Assembly (NCBI RefSeq): GCF_050789285.1
Contig: NZ_JBOUVX010000001.1
Location: 1,054,001 to 1,118,000, forward strand
Length of the DNA: 64,000 bases
Direction of reading: 5' to 3'
Source of the DNA: CAVPWP01 sp050789285
GTDB lineage: Bacteria > Pseudomonadota > Alphaproteobacteria > Rhodobacterales > Rhodobacteraceae
Shown: positions 33,510 through 42,849 of the stretch, piece after piece
Position numbering within the stretch: position 1 is the stretch's first letter
Layout: each line of letters opens with the position of its first letter
Program-made: the position numbers and the translations under genes
Notes under the pieces: generated by a model
The model's database searches: none
Told to the model about the DNA's origin: nothing
What the model saw: the letters and a program-made list of their open reading frames with translations, nothing else

Positions 33510-34250
33510 TCAGCGCCCCAGGTAGACGTCGATGACGTCCTTGTTGGCGGATACGTGATCCAGGCTGCCTTCGGCCAGGACTGATCCTTCGTGCAGCACC
33601 GTCACCTTGCAGTCGAGACGGCGGACGAACTCCATGTCGTGCTCGACGACGACGACGGCGCGGGTCTGGGCCGCGCGCTTGAGCAGGTCGGTGGTGTGCT
33701 CACGCTCGGACGGCGTCATGCCTGCCGCTGGCTCGTCCACCAGCAACAGCCGCGGGTCCTGGGCCAGGAGCATCCCGATCTCAAGCCATTGTTTCTGTCC
33801 GTGCGACAATTCCCCCGCCATGCGGGTCAGCTGGTCGGAGAGGCCGATCTCGTCGGCGATCTCCTCGATCCGCTGCGCGCCTTGGGCGGTCTTGCGGTAG
33901 AACAGGACGTCGAACGGCCCGCGCGGGTTTCTCAGCGCAAGCGCGAGGTTCTCGCGCACGGTCTGCGCCTCGAAGACGGTGGGCTTCTGGAACTTGCGCC
34001 CGATGCCTTCGCGCGCGATCTGGCTTTCGGACATCGACAGAAGCGACACGCCCCTGTCGCCCCACATCACGCGGCCCTCGTCGGGCTTCGTCTTGCCGGT
34101 GATGATGTCCATGAAGGTGGTCTTGCCCGCGCCGTTCGGCCCGATCACCGCGCGCAACTCGGGCTCGCCGATCTGGATCGACAGGTTGTTGATCGCGCGG
34201 AACCCGTCGAAGCTGACCGAGACGCCGGAGACTTCGAGAAGCGTGCTCAT
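33510..34250 (-). CDS. urtD: Urea ABC transporter ATP-binding protein UrtD
   Basis: The 246-residue LivG-type ATPase has Walker A GPNGAGKTTFMDIITG, GIGRKFQKPTVFEAQTVREN (typical of UrtD), signature LSHGQKQWLEIGM and Walker B LLLVDEPAAGMT. The start at 34250 overlaps the urtC stop by 4 bases. A much longer frame continuing upstream is only the antisense-phase shadow of urtC. Confidence 0.94.
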   Translation of the reverse strand: MSTLLEVSGVSVSFDGFRAINNLSIQIGEPELRAVIGPNGAGKTTFMDIITGKTKPDEGRVMWGDRGVSLLSMSESQIAREGIGRKFQKPTVFEAQTVRENLALALRNPRGPFDVLFYRKTAQGAQRIEEIADEIGLSDQLTRMAGELSHGQKQWLEIGMLLAQDPRLLLVDEPAAGMTPSEREHTTDLLKRAAQTRAVVVVEHDMEFVRRLDCKVTVLHEGSVLAEGSLDHVSANKDVIDVYLGR

Positions 34251-35476
34251 GCCGGGCCCTCCTCCTGGCGCAGGGCGCCCTTGTCGGGGCCATAGTCGCC
34301 GTCGCGGTCGGGCGCGCGGCGGTCGGCGAACCAGTCGAAGATCCCGCCGATGCCCTTGGGGAAGAACAGCGTCACCGCCACGAAGGTCAGGCCCAGAAGC
34401 ACCAGCCACCAGTCGGTCCAGCGGATCGTGTAGACGCCAAGGTCGATGTCCGGCGCGCCGCCACCGGTGAACCAGCTGGACAGAAGCGACACGAGCGCCG
34501 CCCCGATGACCGCGCCGTAAAGCCGGCCCCGCCCGCCGATGGCGACCCAGACCGCAAGATAGATCGAGGCGATGGGCGCGATCTCGGCGGGGTTGATGAT
34601 ACCGGCCTGCGGGTAGTAGAGCGCCCCGGCGATGCCGGCGACGATGGCCGTGAGCGTAAAGACGAAGAGCTTGAAGCTTTCGACGTGGTAGCCGAGGAAG
34701 CGCACCCGCGCCTCGTCGTCGCGGATGCCGCGGATGACCGACCCCATCTTGCCCGACACGACCCAGGCGAAGAGGACATAGCCCAGCCCCAGCGCCAGGG
34801 CCGAGGCCCAGAAGAAGACGATCGAGATCACGTCCTGCGAGGTGGCCTCGAACCCGGGGATGTTCTGAAGCCCCGAAAGCCCGTTGTTGCCGCGAAGCCC
34901 GCTGTCGTTCTGAAAGAGGTACAGCGCCAGCGCCAGCGTCATCGCCTGGGTCAGGATCGACAGGTAAACGCCGGTCACGCGGCTGCGGAACGCCAGCCAG
35001 CCGAAGACCAGCGCCAGAAGCCCCGGCACTGCCACGACCATCAGAAGCTGTAGCGGCAGGCTGTGGGCGAAGCCCCAGAGCCACGGCAGGTCGGACGAGC
35101 CCACGACCCCGAAGATCTGCGTGGCGACCGCGCTTTCGACCTCGGCCGGGGTGGGCGGGATGGGCGAGGCGGCCAGGCTTTCGACCACGATGATCTCGGT
35201 GCGGGCATACATCAGCCACATGCCGATGGCGTAGCCGCCGATCCCGAAGAAGGCCATGTGGCCCAGGCTGAGGATGCCGCAGTAGCCCCAGACCACGTCC
35301 ATCGCGATGGCGACGAGGCAGAGGCACAGCGTCTTGCCGAGCGTCTTGACGAAGGAGGTCGAGACAAGGCCCAGCCCCGTCGCCTCGGCCAGCACGGTGA
35401 CGCCCACGGTGAAAAGCGAAAGCGCGAGCAGGAACCACAGGACCGAGGGGTTTCGGGCGATGAAGCTGCGTCTCAT
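34247..35476 (-). CDS. urtC: Urea ABC transporter permease UrtC
   Basis: The 409-residue LivM-type permease has about ten predicted TM helices; recognisable segments are GYCGILSLGHMAFFGIGGYAIGMW, the RSRVTGVYLSILTQAMTLALA region and LFFPKGIGGIFDW near the C-terminus. Start 35476 begins MRRSFIARNPS; the further upstream frame is Pro/Arg-rich and not conserved. The 133-base gap to urtB contains no recognised element. Confidence 0.93.
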   Translation of the reverse strand: MRRSFIARNPSVLWFLLALSLFTVGVTVLAEATGLGLVSTSFVKTLGKTLCLCLVAIAMDVVWGYCGILSLGHMAFFGIGGYAIGMWLMYARTEIIVVESLAASPIPPTPAEVESAVATQIFGVVGSSDLPWLWGFAHSLPLQLLMVVAVPGLLALVFGWLAFRSRVTGVYLSILTQAMTLALALYLFQNDSGLRGNNGLSGLQNIPGFEATSQDVISIVFFWASALALGLGYVLFAWVVSGKMGSVIRGIRDDEARVRFLGYHVESFKLFVFTLTAIVAGIAGALYYPQAGIINPAEIAPIASIYLAVWVAIGGRGRLYGAVIGAALVSLLSSWFTGGGAPDIDLGVYTIRWTDWWLVLLGLTFVAVTLFFPKGIGGIFDWFADRRAPDRDGDYGPDKGALRQEEGPA

Positions 35477-35609
35477 GCCGGGGCTCCGTTCAGGCGGGGC
35501 AGGAGGGGCGCTGCCCCTCTGCGCGCGGGGCGCGCGCATTCACCCCGAGGTATTTCGGGCCAGAAGAAGCGCCGTGCGGGGACAGGGGCGGGCGTGGGGG
35601 CCGGCATCG

Positions 35610-37601
35610 TCAGTCCCCCGCCGCGCGGCCCCTGAGGGCGACGATGCCCTTCGGCCGGAACTGGATGAAGAGGATGATGAAGAGGATCATGTAGGTCTGC
35701 GCGGCCAGGGTGTTCGAGGGATTGAAGAACTCGATCCCCTTTTGCAGGAAACCGATCAGCGTGGCGCCCGCGAGCGTGCCCCAGACGTTGCCGACGCCGC
35801 CCACGACCACGGTCATGAAGCTTTGCACGATGTAGGCCTGCCCCATCTCCGAGGTGACCTGCGCGTAAAGCCCGATCGCCACGCCGGCGATCCCGGCGAT
35901 GCCCGAGCCCAGGCCGAAGGTCAGCATGTTGATGCGGTCGGGGTTGATGCCCATCGAGGCCGCCATGCCGGGATTCTGCGTCACTGCCCGCACTTCGAGC
36001 CCCAGCCGCGTGCGCTTGAGCACGTAAAGGATGAGCGCGAGGAAGATCAGCGACAGCACGAAGATCGCGATGCGGATATAGCTGATCGCGACCACCTCGT
36101 TCACGACGAACTGCCCGTCGAGCCAAGCCGGCGCGGTCAGCGGACGGGCCTGGGTGCCGAAGATGTTCTTGGCGAGCTGCTGAAGCGCGATCGAGATGCC
36201 GAAGGTGGCCAGAAGCGTCTCGAGCGGGCGCTTGTAGAGCCAGCGGATCACCAGCCGCTCCATCGCGACCCCTGCGCCGAAGGTGACGGCGAAGGCAAGC
36301 GGCAGGGCGATCAGGATCGAGAGCGTGTAGTCGGGCACGAAAAGCTGCACGACATAGCCGGTGTAGGCGCCCATCATGATGAACTCGCCATGCGCCATGT
36401 TGATCACGCCCATCACGCCGAAGGTGATGGCAAGGCCGATGGCGGCGAGAAAGTAGATCGAGGCGAGAGAGAGCGCGTCGAGCGACAGGTCGAGCGCCTG
36501 GTTGACGGCCAGGCGCGCCTCGATCCCGTCGAGCGCGGCCTGCGCGGCCTCGGTGATGGTGCGGTCGGGTTCGGCGTAGAGGATCGCGAAGGCTTCGGAC
36601 GCGACGCGGTCTTCCTGCGACAGGGCCTGCCCGTCGCCGCCGCCGCTGCCCGACGGGTCCGAGACCGCGCCCGAGGCGAGCAGCGCGAGGTAGGCGCGGT
36701 CGCGGGCTTCCTCGTCCGACAGCTCGGCCAGCGGCACGCCGCCCACCGCGCCGTCGACGATGTTGGCGGCCAGCACCGATTTCAGCGTGCCGGGATCGGG
36801 AATGTCGGGGGCGCGGCCGTCGGCCACCAGAAGGTCGTAGGCGGCCGCGACCGACAGGTCGTCGGTGCCGGGCTCGAGCATCCGCGCGATGTTCGCGGTC
36901 TCGTCGAAGGGACCCGCCACGGGGCCGGTGGTGGCGAGGATCTGGGCCAGAACCGCGCGGCTGTCGACCGAGAGGTCGCCGCCCAGCGCCTCGATCGCCG
37001 CGATCCGGTCGTCGAGGGTTTCACCGAAGCGGGCGGTGAGGCGGGTGACGATCAGTTCCTTGCGGGCGCGGATCGCGGCGTCGGGGTCGTCCTCGATCGA
37101 GGCCGCGAGGGGTTCGATCTGGTCGGCCGAGGGGCTGCGCAGGATCGCGTCAAGCGCGGCGCTGCGGCGCGCGGGGTCGGGATCGGACAACTGGAACCGC
37201 ACGAGGGCGGCCGCGATCTCGCGCCGGACGCCGCCGTTGGGGCGGATCTCGCTGAGCTCGGTCGAGGCCGCGCTGCCCGCGGGCTGGCCGGTGTCGATGT
37301 CGATGAGCGTTCGCGCCCCGCCGTCGCCGGGTTCGGTGTAGAAGAACAGACCGTCGGCGGTGCGCACCGAGACTTCGCGGTTCTGCCAGCGGTCGAGGAA
37401 CTCGGGCACCGCGGGCAGTCCCGAGGCCAGCAGCGCCTCGAGCACGACGCCCACGCCCGAGCGGCTGGGGCTGGCGACTTCGGCCTGATGGGTCTGGAGC
37501 ACGGCCTGAAGGCCGGGAGTGGGGGCGGTGTCCTGGGCGCCCGCGGGGGCGGACAGGGCAAGGCACCAGACCGTGACGGCGGCGAGTAGGGCGCGCAGCA
37601 T
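35610..37601 (-). CDS. urtB: Urea ABC transporter permease UrtB with large N-terminal domain
   Basis: The 663-residue protein has a signal peptide, then an extracytoplasmic helical domain (about 25-375) with repeated ARKELIVTRL/AAIEALGG-type helices. A LivH-type permease follows (380-663) with LASIYFLAAIGLAITFGVMGVINMAHGE and the VVVGGVGNVWGTLAGA segment. Proteobacterial UrtB often carries such an N-terminal domain, but this one appears long because of an Asp/Ser/Gly-rich insert near 320-345. It follows urtA by 93 bases. Confidence 0.92.
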   Translation of the reverse strand: MLRALLAAVTVWCLALSAPAGAQDTAPTPGLQAVLQTHQAEVASPSRSGVGVVLEALLASGLPAVPEFLDRWQNREVSVRTADGLFFYTEPGDGGARTLIDIDTGQPAGSAASTELSEIRPNGGVRREIAAALVRFQLSDPDPARRSAALDAILRSPSADQIEPLAASIEDDPDAAIRARKELIVTRLTARFGETLDDRIAAIEALGGDLSVDSRAVLAQILATTGPVAGPFDETANIARMLEPGTDDLSVAAAYDLLVADGRAPDIPDPGTLKSVLAANIVDGAVGGVPLAELSDEEARDRAYLALLASGAVSDPSGSGGGDGQALSQEDRVASEAFAILYAEPDRTITEAAQAALDGIEARLAVNQALDLSLDALSLASIYFLAAIGLAITFGVMGVINMAHGEFIMMGAYTGYVVQLFVPDYTLSILIALPLAFAVTFGAGVAMERLVIRWLYKRPLETLLATFGISIALQQLAKNIFGTQARPLTAPAWLDGQFVVNEVVAISYIRIAIFVLSLIFLALILYVLKRTRLGLEVRAVTQNPGMAASMGINPDRINMLTFGLGSGIAGIAGVAIGLYAQVTSEMGQAYIVQSFMTVVVGGVGNVWGTLAGATLIGFLQKGIEFFNPSNTLAAQTYMILFIILFIQFRPKGIVALRGRAAGD

Positions 37602-37694
37602 GTTCGGGGGCTTTCCGGGAAGGGGCCGGGAGGGGCTGGAACGCGGTGGGGCGGAGGGGACCGGGCGCGCGTCGCCGCGCGCCCGGCTTCGGCC

Positions 37695-38981
37695 TCAGTA
37701 GTTCGAGGTCAGCTGGACGCAGGACTGCGTCTGGGTGTTGTACATCCCGCAGCCAAGGTCCTTCCAGTCGGACTCGAGCACCGCCGATTCCGGCAGGAAG
37801 TCGGTCCAGGCGTCGCCCGGAACCTCGGTGGTCTGGCTGATGATGTCGAACTGGCCGTCGGCGCGGATCTCGCCGATCAGCACGGGCTTCGAGAGGTGGT
37901 GGTTCACGCCCATCACCGCCATGCCGCCGGTGAGGTTCGGGAATTCCTGGCCCCACATCGCCGCGCGCACGGCGTCGACGTCGGTGGTGCCGGCCTGGGT
38001 CACGGCGTTCACCCACATGTTGAAGCCGATGTAGTGGGCTTCCATCGGGTCGTTGGTCACGCGCGCGGTGTCGCCGATGAACTCGTGCCAGGCGGCGATG
38101 AATTCGGCGTTGGCGGGCGTGTCGGCCGACATGAAGTAGTTCCACGCCGCGAGGTGGCCCACGAGGTTCGAGGTGTCGAGGCCCGACAGTTCTTCCTCGC
38201 CGACCGAGAAGGCCACGACGGGGATGTCGTCGGCCGAGACGCCGGCGGCGGCCAGTTCCTTGTAGAAGCCGATGTTGGCGTCGCCGTTGATGGTCGAGAT
38301 CACGCCGACCTGCTTGCCGTCTGCGCCCAGCGCCTGGACGTCAGCCACGATCGTGGCCCAGTCGGAGTGGCCGAAGGGCGTGTAGTTGACGAAGATGTCC
38401 TCGGCCGCGATGCCCTTGGACTTCAGATAGCTTTCAAGGATGTTGTTGGTGGTGCGCGGATAGACGTAGTCGGTGCCCAGAAGCGCGAACTTCTCGACGC
38501 CAAGTTCTTCGAGGAAGTAGTCGACCGCCGGGATCGCCTGCTGGTTCGGCGCGGCGCCGGTGTAGAAGACGTTCTTCGAGCTTTCCTCGCCCTCGTACTG
38601 GACGGGGTAGAACAGCAGGCCGTTGAGTTCCTCGATCACCGGAAGGACCGACTTGCGGCTGACCGAAGTCCAGTTGCCGAACATCACGTCGACCTCGTGG
38701 ACGGTCAGCAGCTCGCGCGCCTTTTCCGCAAAGAGCGGCCAGTCGGACGCCGGGTCGACGACGACGGCCTCGAGTTCGCAGCCGAGCAGGCCGCCTTTCT
38801 TGTTCTGCTGGTCCACGAGCATCAGCATCGTGTCCTTCAGCGTGGTCTCCGAGATGGCCATGGTGCCCGACAGCGAGTGCAGCACGCCCACCTTGATCGG
38901 GCAGTCCTGGGCGAAGGCTGCCGCGCCCGAGGCGAGAAGCGCCGTGGCAGACAGCGCGGCAAGCGATTTGACGGAAGTCAT
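37695..38981 (-). CDS. urtA: Urea ABC transporter substrate-binding protein UrtA
   Basis: This 428-residue periplasmic binding protein has a signal peptide (residues 1-24, cleavage after SGAAAFA). Characteristic UrtA stretches are IKVGVLHSLSGTMAISETTLKD, the FYPVQYEGEESSKNVFYTGA segment and AHYIGFNMWVNAV. It binds urea (and short amides in some relatives). It is the first gene of the operon. The promoter must lie in the 320-base region to its right, probably under nitrogen control, but no NtrC or sigma-54 site was recognised. Confidence 0.94.
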   Translation of the reverse strand: MTSVKSLAALSATALLASGAAAFAQDCPIKVGVLHSLSGTMAISETTLKDTMLMLVDQQNKKGGLLGCELEAVVVDPASDWPLFAEKARELLTVHEVDVMFGNWTSVSRKSVLPVIEELNGLLFYPVQYEGEESSKNVFYTGAAPNQQAIPAVDYFLEELGVEKFALLGTDYVYPRTTNNILESYLKSKGIAAEDIFVNYTPFGHSDWATIVADVQALGADGKQVGVISTINGDANIGFYKELAAAGVSADDIPVVAFSVGEEELSGLDTSNLVGHLAAWNYFMSADTPANAEFIAAWHEFIGDTARVTNDPMEAHYIGFNMWVNAVTQAGTTDVDAVRAAMWGQEFPNLTGGMAVMGVNHHLSKPVLIGEIRADGQFDIISQTTEVPGDAWTDFLPESAVLESDWKDLGCGMYNTQTQSCVQLTSNY

Positions 38982-39301
38982 CGGATGAAAGTCCCCTTCA
39001 TAAGCGACGGCGCCCCCGGCCCGCCGCTTGAGCAGGCGGCGTGGAACATGCTACGGGGCAGCCGCAGCGATTGAGTTGCTGCCCGTGCGGCGGACGTTGT
39101 TTTTCCAGGACGGCGCCGCCGCGCGGTTATCGAAGGCCGCAAGGCCCGGCCTTCACTATGAAACGGCCGTTTCTGCGGCGCAGCAGGTATTCATCAATCC
39201 GTCACGAACTGGGCGCCGGTCTGCTGCTTTCTTGGGCGCATGGGATTTTTCGCACAGGAAATAGGCTGATCTGACTCGGCAGGGGCCCCGCGCCCCGGCC
39301 T
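38982..39301. other. Intergenic region holding the urt promoter
   Basis: There are 320 bases between urtA and the TRAP permease stop. Short frames on the plus strand lack features. A 7-bp inverted repeat (GGGCAGC/GCTGCCC, 39056-39084) is present. No operator was identified. Confidence 0.5.
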
Positions 39302-41320
39302 TCAAGCCGAAGCGCCGATCTTTCGGGCATCCCCGGGGCGCGCCGCGTGCCGGTTGAGCAGAAGAATCGCAAGGATCACCGTGGCCCCTGCGGCCTCGGC
39401 CCAGATCGCGGGCCAGAAGACGCCCAGGATCGCCGGAAGAAGGACTGCCCGCTGCCACAGCGGCATGGGGGCGAACAGGAACCCTTCGAGCACGGCCGCG
39501 AAGGCCACCAGCGCGAGGATCGCGATCGCGCCGTTCCACAGCAGCAGCGGCAGCGGACCGCCCAGGATGATGACCTCGTTGAAGACCATGAACAGGGGAA
39601 TGAGGTACAGGCCCTTGGCGAACTTCCAGGCCTGCATGCTTGTCTCCATCGGCTTCGAGCCGGCGATCGCCGCGCCCGCGAAGCCCGCCAAGGCCACCGG
39701 GGGCGTGACGTTCGAATCCTGCGAGTACCAGAAGACCACCAGATGCGCGATCAGCAGCGGAATGCCGAAGTCCTCGGTCAGGGCGGGGCCGACGAGGATG
39801 ATGAGCACGATGTAGGCCGCCGTGACCGGCAGGCCCATGCCCAGCACCAGGCTTGCAAGCAGCACCAGCAGAAGCGCCAGCACGATGTTGCCGCCCGAGA
39901 AGGCGATCATCATGGCCGAGAACTTGAGGCCAAGCCCGGTCAGGCCGACCACGCCCACGATGATCCCGGCGACCGCGCAGGCCATCGACACGGCCACCGC
40001 GTTGCGCGCCCCGAGTTCAAGCGCGTCGAGCGTCAGCCTGAGACCCCGCAGCGCAAGATGTCCCAACCCGGCGGCGGTGGGCGCGCCCGAGAAAAAGGTC
40101 CAGAGCGCCCGCGCCGCCGCCGCGACAAGGATCGACACGATGGCGTAGAAGCCCACGCGCATCGGCGAATAGCCCGCGACCAGAAGCCAGGTCAGCACGA
40201 CCAGCGGCAGCAGGAAATGCCAGCCTTCGGCCAGCACCTGGCGGACGCGCGGCAATTCGTCTGCCGACATGCCGGTCATGCCCTGCTTCACGGCGGCGAT
40301 GTGCACCAGCAGATAGACCGCGCCGAAGTAGAGGAAAGCCGGGAAGATCGACACCAGCACGATGTCGACATAGGGCACCCGGGTGAACTCGCTCATCAGG
40401 AAGGCGCCGGCACCCATGAGCGGGGGCATGATCTGCCCGCCGGTCGAGGCCGCGGCCTCGATCCCGCCGGCCTGCGCCGGGCGGTAGCCCAGCTTCTTCA
40501 TCAGCGGGATGGTGAAGGCGCCCGTGGTCACGACGTTGGCGATGGCCGAGCCCGAGATCGACCCCATGCCCGCGCTGGCGATCACGGCGGCCTTCGCGGG
40601 GCCGCCGCGCTGGCGGCCGGTCGCCGCATAGGCGAGGTCGATGAAGAACTTGCCCGCGCCGGTGGCCTCGAGGAAGGCCCCGAAGAGGACGAAGATGAAG
40701 ACGAAGGTCGCGGCGACGCCCAGAGGAATGCCGAAGATGCCCTCGGCGCCCAGCGTCAACTGGCTGGCCAGCCGCTCGACCGAATAGCCGCGGTGGTTCA
40801 GGATGCCGGGCATCCAGTCGGCAAGCCAGGGCAGTTCGCCCCGGCTTCCGGCGAAGGCATAGAGGATGAAGAGCGCGCCGATGATCGTCATGCCAAGCCC
40901 GACTGCGCGTCGCGCGGCCTCGAGCACGACAAGCGTGGTGACGATTCCGACGGCCACGTCGATGGGGCGAGGAAAGACGGCGTTGGCGATCGCGTCGATG
41001 TTCCACGGCACCCAGAAGCCGACCAGCACCCCGCACAGGATCAGGGGGGCGTCGATCGCCCATCCCAGGGCGCCGCGCGGCCGGTCCGGGCCGGTGACCG
41101 GAAAGATCAGGAAGCACAGGACAAGGATGAAACCCAGGTGGATCGGGCGCTGGAAGAACAGCCCCAGCGGCTGCACGCCGGCGGCATAAAGCTGGAACAG
41201 CGACAAGGCGATGGCCACGACCGTGATCAGGCGCAGCACGAGCCTTGGCTGATGCGGGCTGGCGCGCTGGATCGCCGGGGGGGCGGCCGCAGGCGTGGGC
41301 TCGGGGGCGGCATTCGTCAT
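39302..41320 (-). CDS. TRAP transporter fused permease (DctQ-DctM, TAXI type)
   Basis: The 672-residue membrane protein is of the 4TM/12TM fusion class that partners TAXI binding proteins. Recognisable segments are GSISGSAIANVVTTGAFTIP, ASTGGQIMPPLMGAGAFLM, GMGLPVTAAYIVLIILVGPAL and SNVTPPVALAGFAGAAIAGS. The substrate is probably a carboxylate such as glutamate or a dicarboxylate. It overlaps the DUF1850 gene by 4 bases and is the last gene of a TAXI-DUF1850-permease operon. Confidence 0.93.
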   Translation of the reverse strand: MTNAAPEPTPAAAPPAIQRASPHQPRLVLRLITVVAIALSLFQLYAAGVQPLGLFFQRPIHLGFILVLCFLIFPVTGPDRPRGALGWAIDAPLILCGVLVGFWVPWNIDAIANAVFPRPIDVAVGIVTTLVVLEAARRAVGLGMTIIGALFILYAFAGSRGELPWLADWMPGILNHRGYSVERLASQLTLGAEGIFGIPLGVAATFVFIFVLFGAFLEATGAGKFFIDLAYAATGRQRGGPAKAAVIASAGMGSISGSAIANVVTTGAFTIPLMKKLGYRPAQAGGIEAAASTGGQIMPPLMGAGAFLMSEFTRVPYVDIVLVSIFPAFLYFGAVYLLVHIAAVKQGMTGMSADELPRVRQVLAEGWHFLLPLVVLTWLLVAGYSPMRVGFYAIVSILVAAAARALWTFFSGAPTAAGLGHLALRGLRLTLDALELGARNAVAVSMACAVAGIIVGVVGLTGLGLKFSAMMIAFSGGNIVLALLLVLLASLVLGMGLPVTAAYIVLIILVGPALTEDFGIPLLIAHLVVFWYSQDSNVTPPVALAGFAGAAIAGSKPMETSMQAWKFAKGLYLIPLFMVFNEVIILGGPLPLLLWNGAIAILALVAFAAVLEGFLFAPMPLWQRAVLLPAILGVFWPAIWAEAAGATVILAILLLNRHAARPGDARKIGASA

Positions 41321-41784
41321 CCGTCGTCCTCGGGCAGAAGGGCGATCCGCACCCGTTCGTGTTCGGCTACCGCCGACAGCGACACGACGCGCGGACCCAC
41401 CCGGATGCGGTGGTCGACCGCCATGGTGCCGGGGCGCAGCACGTAGGCGTCGCCGGGCACCGGTTCGTCGATGTCGAGGATCCAGTACCCGCCCGCGCCG
41501 TCCGACACCTGCCGCCCGCGCCCGGGGATGTGGTCAAGCCCGGCGGCGAAGTCGGGCAGGTGCGCGCGCACCAGAACCATGCGGCCGGCACGGTTCTCGT
41601 AGCAGTCGGCGACCTCGAAGCCCTTGACGGAATGACGCCACAGGACGCACCACTCCGCGCCCTCGGGCACGGCCGCGCGCAGAATGACGGCGCCATCCTC
41701 GCGCGCGGCGACCAGCGTGCCGGCCGCCGCCGTCAGTGTGGACAGGAGGAGGACGCCAAGCCCCCCTCCAAGCCGCGCGATCAC
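41317..41784 (-). CDS. DUF1850 domain protein of a TRAP operon
   Basis: The 155-residue protein starts with GTG and has an N-terminal hydrophobic segment (signal or anchor, residues 5-25), then WCVLWRHSVKGFEVADCYENR and a beta-rich DUF1850 domain. DUF1850 proteins are encoded with TAXI-type TRAP transporters and are probably periplasmic accessories of unknown role. It overlaps both neighbouring genes by 4 bases, implying coordinated translation. Confidence 0.85.
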   Translation of the reverse strand: MIARLGGGLGVLLLSTLTAAAGTLVAAREDGAVILRAAVPEGAEWCVLWRHSVKGFEVADCYENRAGRMVLVRAHLPDFAAGLDHIPGRGRQVSDGAGGYWILDIDEPVPGDAYVLRPGTMAVDHRIRVGPRVVSLSAVAEHERVRIALLPEDDG

Positions 41785-42740
41785 GGGCGCAGGCGGTCCG
41801 GGATGGCGGCGCCGATTTCCTCGTAATAGCGGATCGCGCCGGGATGCAGCGGGACGGGCGTGGCGCTCATCGTGAACTCGACGGTGGTCTCGTTCGCCGC
41901 CGGATGGACGGCCTGAAGATCGGCGATGTTCTCGAACATCGCCTTGGTGATCGCATAGGCCAGGTCGTCGGGCATGTCGGACGAGGCGACCAGCACGTTC
42001 GGCACCCCCAGCACGGCGATGTCGGCGTCGACGCCCGTGTAGGTGCCGCCCGGCAGGGTAGTGACCGCGAAGGTCGCATCGGCCGCCTGGGCTGCGGCCA
42101 ACTCGGCCTCGCTCAGCGCGATGACGACGATGTTCTGGGTCGTGGCCAGGTTCAGGATCGACGAGGTCGGGGCCCCCACGCTCCAGAAGCCGGCGTCGAT
42201 GTCGCCGTTGGCAAGCGCGTCGGCGGTTTCGTTGAAGTTGAGCCGCTGCTCGTCGATGTCGTCATAGCTGATGCCGTTCGCGCTCAGGATGGCTTCGGCG
42301 TTCACCTCGGTGCCCGATCCGGGCGCCCCGATCGAGACGCGCTTGCCGCGCAGATCCGCGAGCGAGGCGATGCCGCTGCCTTCAAGCGCTACGATCTGCA
42401 CCATGTTGGCGTAGATCGACGCGAGGCCGCGCACCATCTCGAGCTGTTGCCCCTCGAAGCGGCCGGTGCCGGTCTGGGCCTGGAACACGGTGTCCGCCAG
42501 CCCGATGGCAAGATCCGCGTCGCCGGTGGCGATCAGTCCCATGTTCTCGACCGAGGCGCCGGTGACTTCGGCGGTGGCCGAATAGCCTTCGACATGGGCG
42601 TTGATCACTTCGGCCAGTCCGCCGCCCATCGGATAGTAGACGCCGCCGGTGCCGCCGGTGGCGATCGACAGCTGTTCCTGAGCGATGGCCGGGGCGGCGG
42701 CGACAACCGCGGTCGCGGCAAGGATCTTGAGCATCTTCAT
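41781..42740 (-). CDS. TAXI-family TRAP solute-binding protein
   Basis: From ATG 42740 this is a 319-residue periplasmic protein with a signal peptide ending near AIAQ (residue 20). It has the TAXI signature ATGGTGGVYYPMGGGLAEVIN, then DADLAIGLADTVFQAQTG and LRGKRVSIGAPGSGTEVNAEAI. The longer upstream frame is not conserved. It supplies solute to the fused permease encoded two genes on and forms one operon with it. Confidence 0.92.
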   Translation of the reverse strand: MKMLKILAATAVVAAAPAIAQEQLSIATGGTGGVYYPMGGGLAEVINAHVEGYSATAEVTGASVENMGLIATGDADLAIGLADTVFQAQTGTGRFEGQQLEMVRGLASIYANMVQIVALEGSGIASLADLRGKRVSIGAPGSGTEVNAEAILSANGISYDDIDEQRLNFNETADALANGDIDAGFWSVGAPTSSILNLATTQNIVVIALSEAELAAAQAADATFAVTTLPGGTYTGVDADIAVLGVPNVLVASSDMPDDLAYAITKAMFENIADLQAVHPAANETTVEFTMSATPVPLHPGAIRYYEEIGAAIPDRLRP

Positions 42741-42849
42741 GAGTGTCCTCCCAGACGTTTCCGTTGTGTCCAGAGGTTGTAGCCGCCGATCCCCGGAAAT
42801 CCAACCCATGGATGCCCGATGGGGGCGGGGCGGCGTCCCGCCGCCGGCG

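Noticed and set aside
39056..39084. Inverted repeat GGGCAGC/GCTGCCC as an operator or terminator of urt
   Set aside because: The stem is only seven bases with a 15-base loop and no T-run; it matches no nitrogen-regulator consensus I can name.
39028..39264. Two short plus-strand frames upstream of urtA
   Set aside because: Neither has recognisable domains or a good ribosome-binding site, and they overlap each other.
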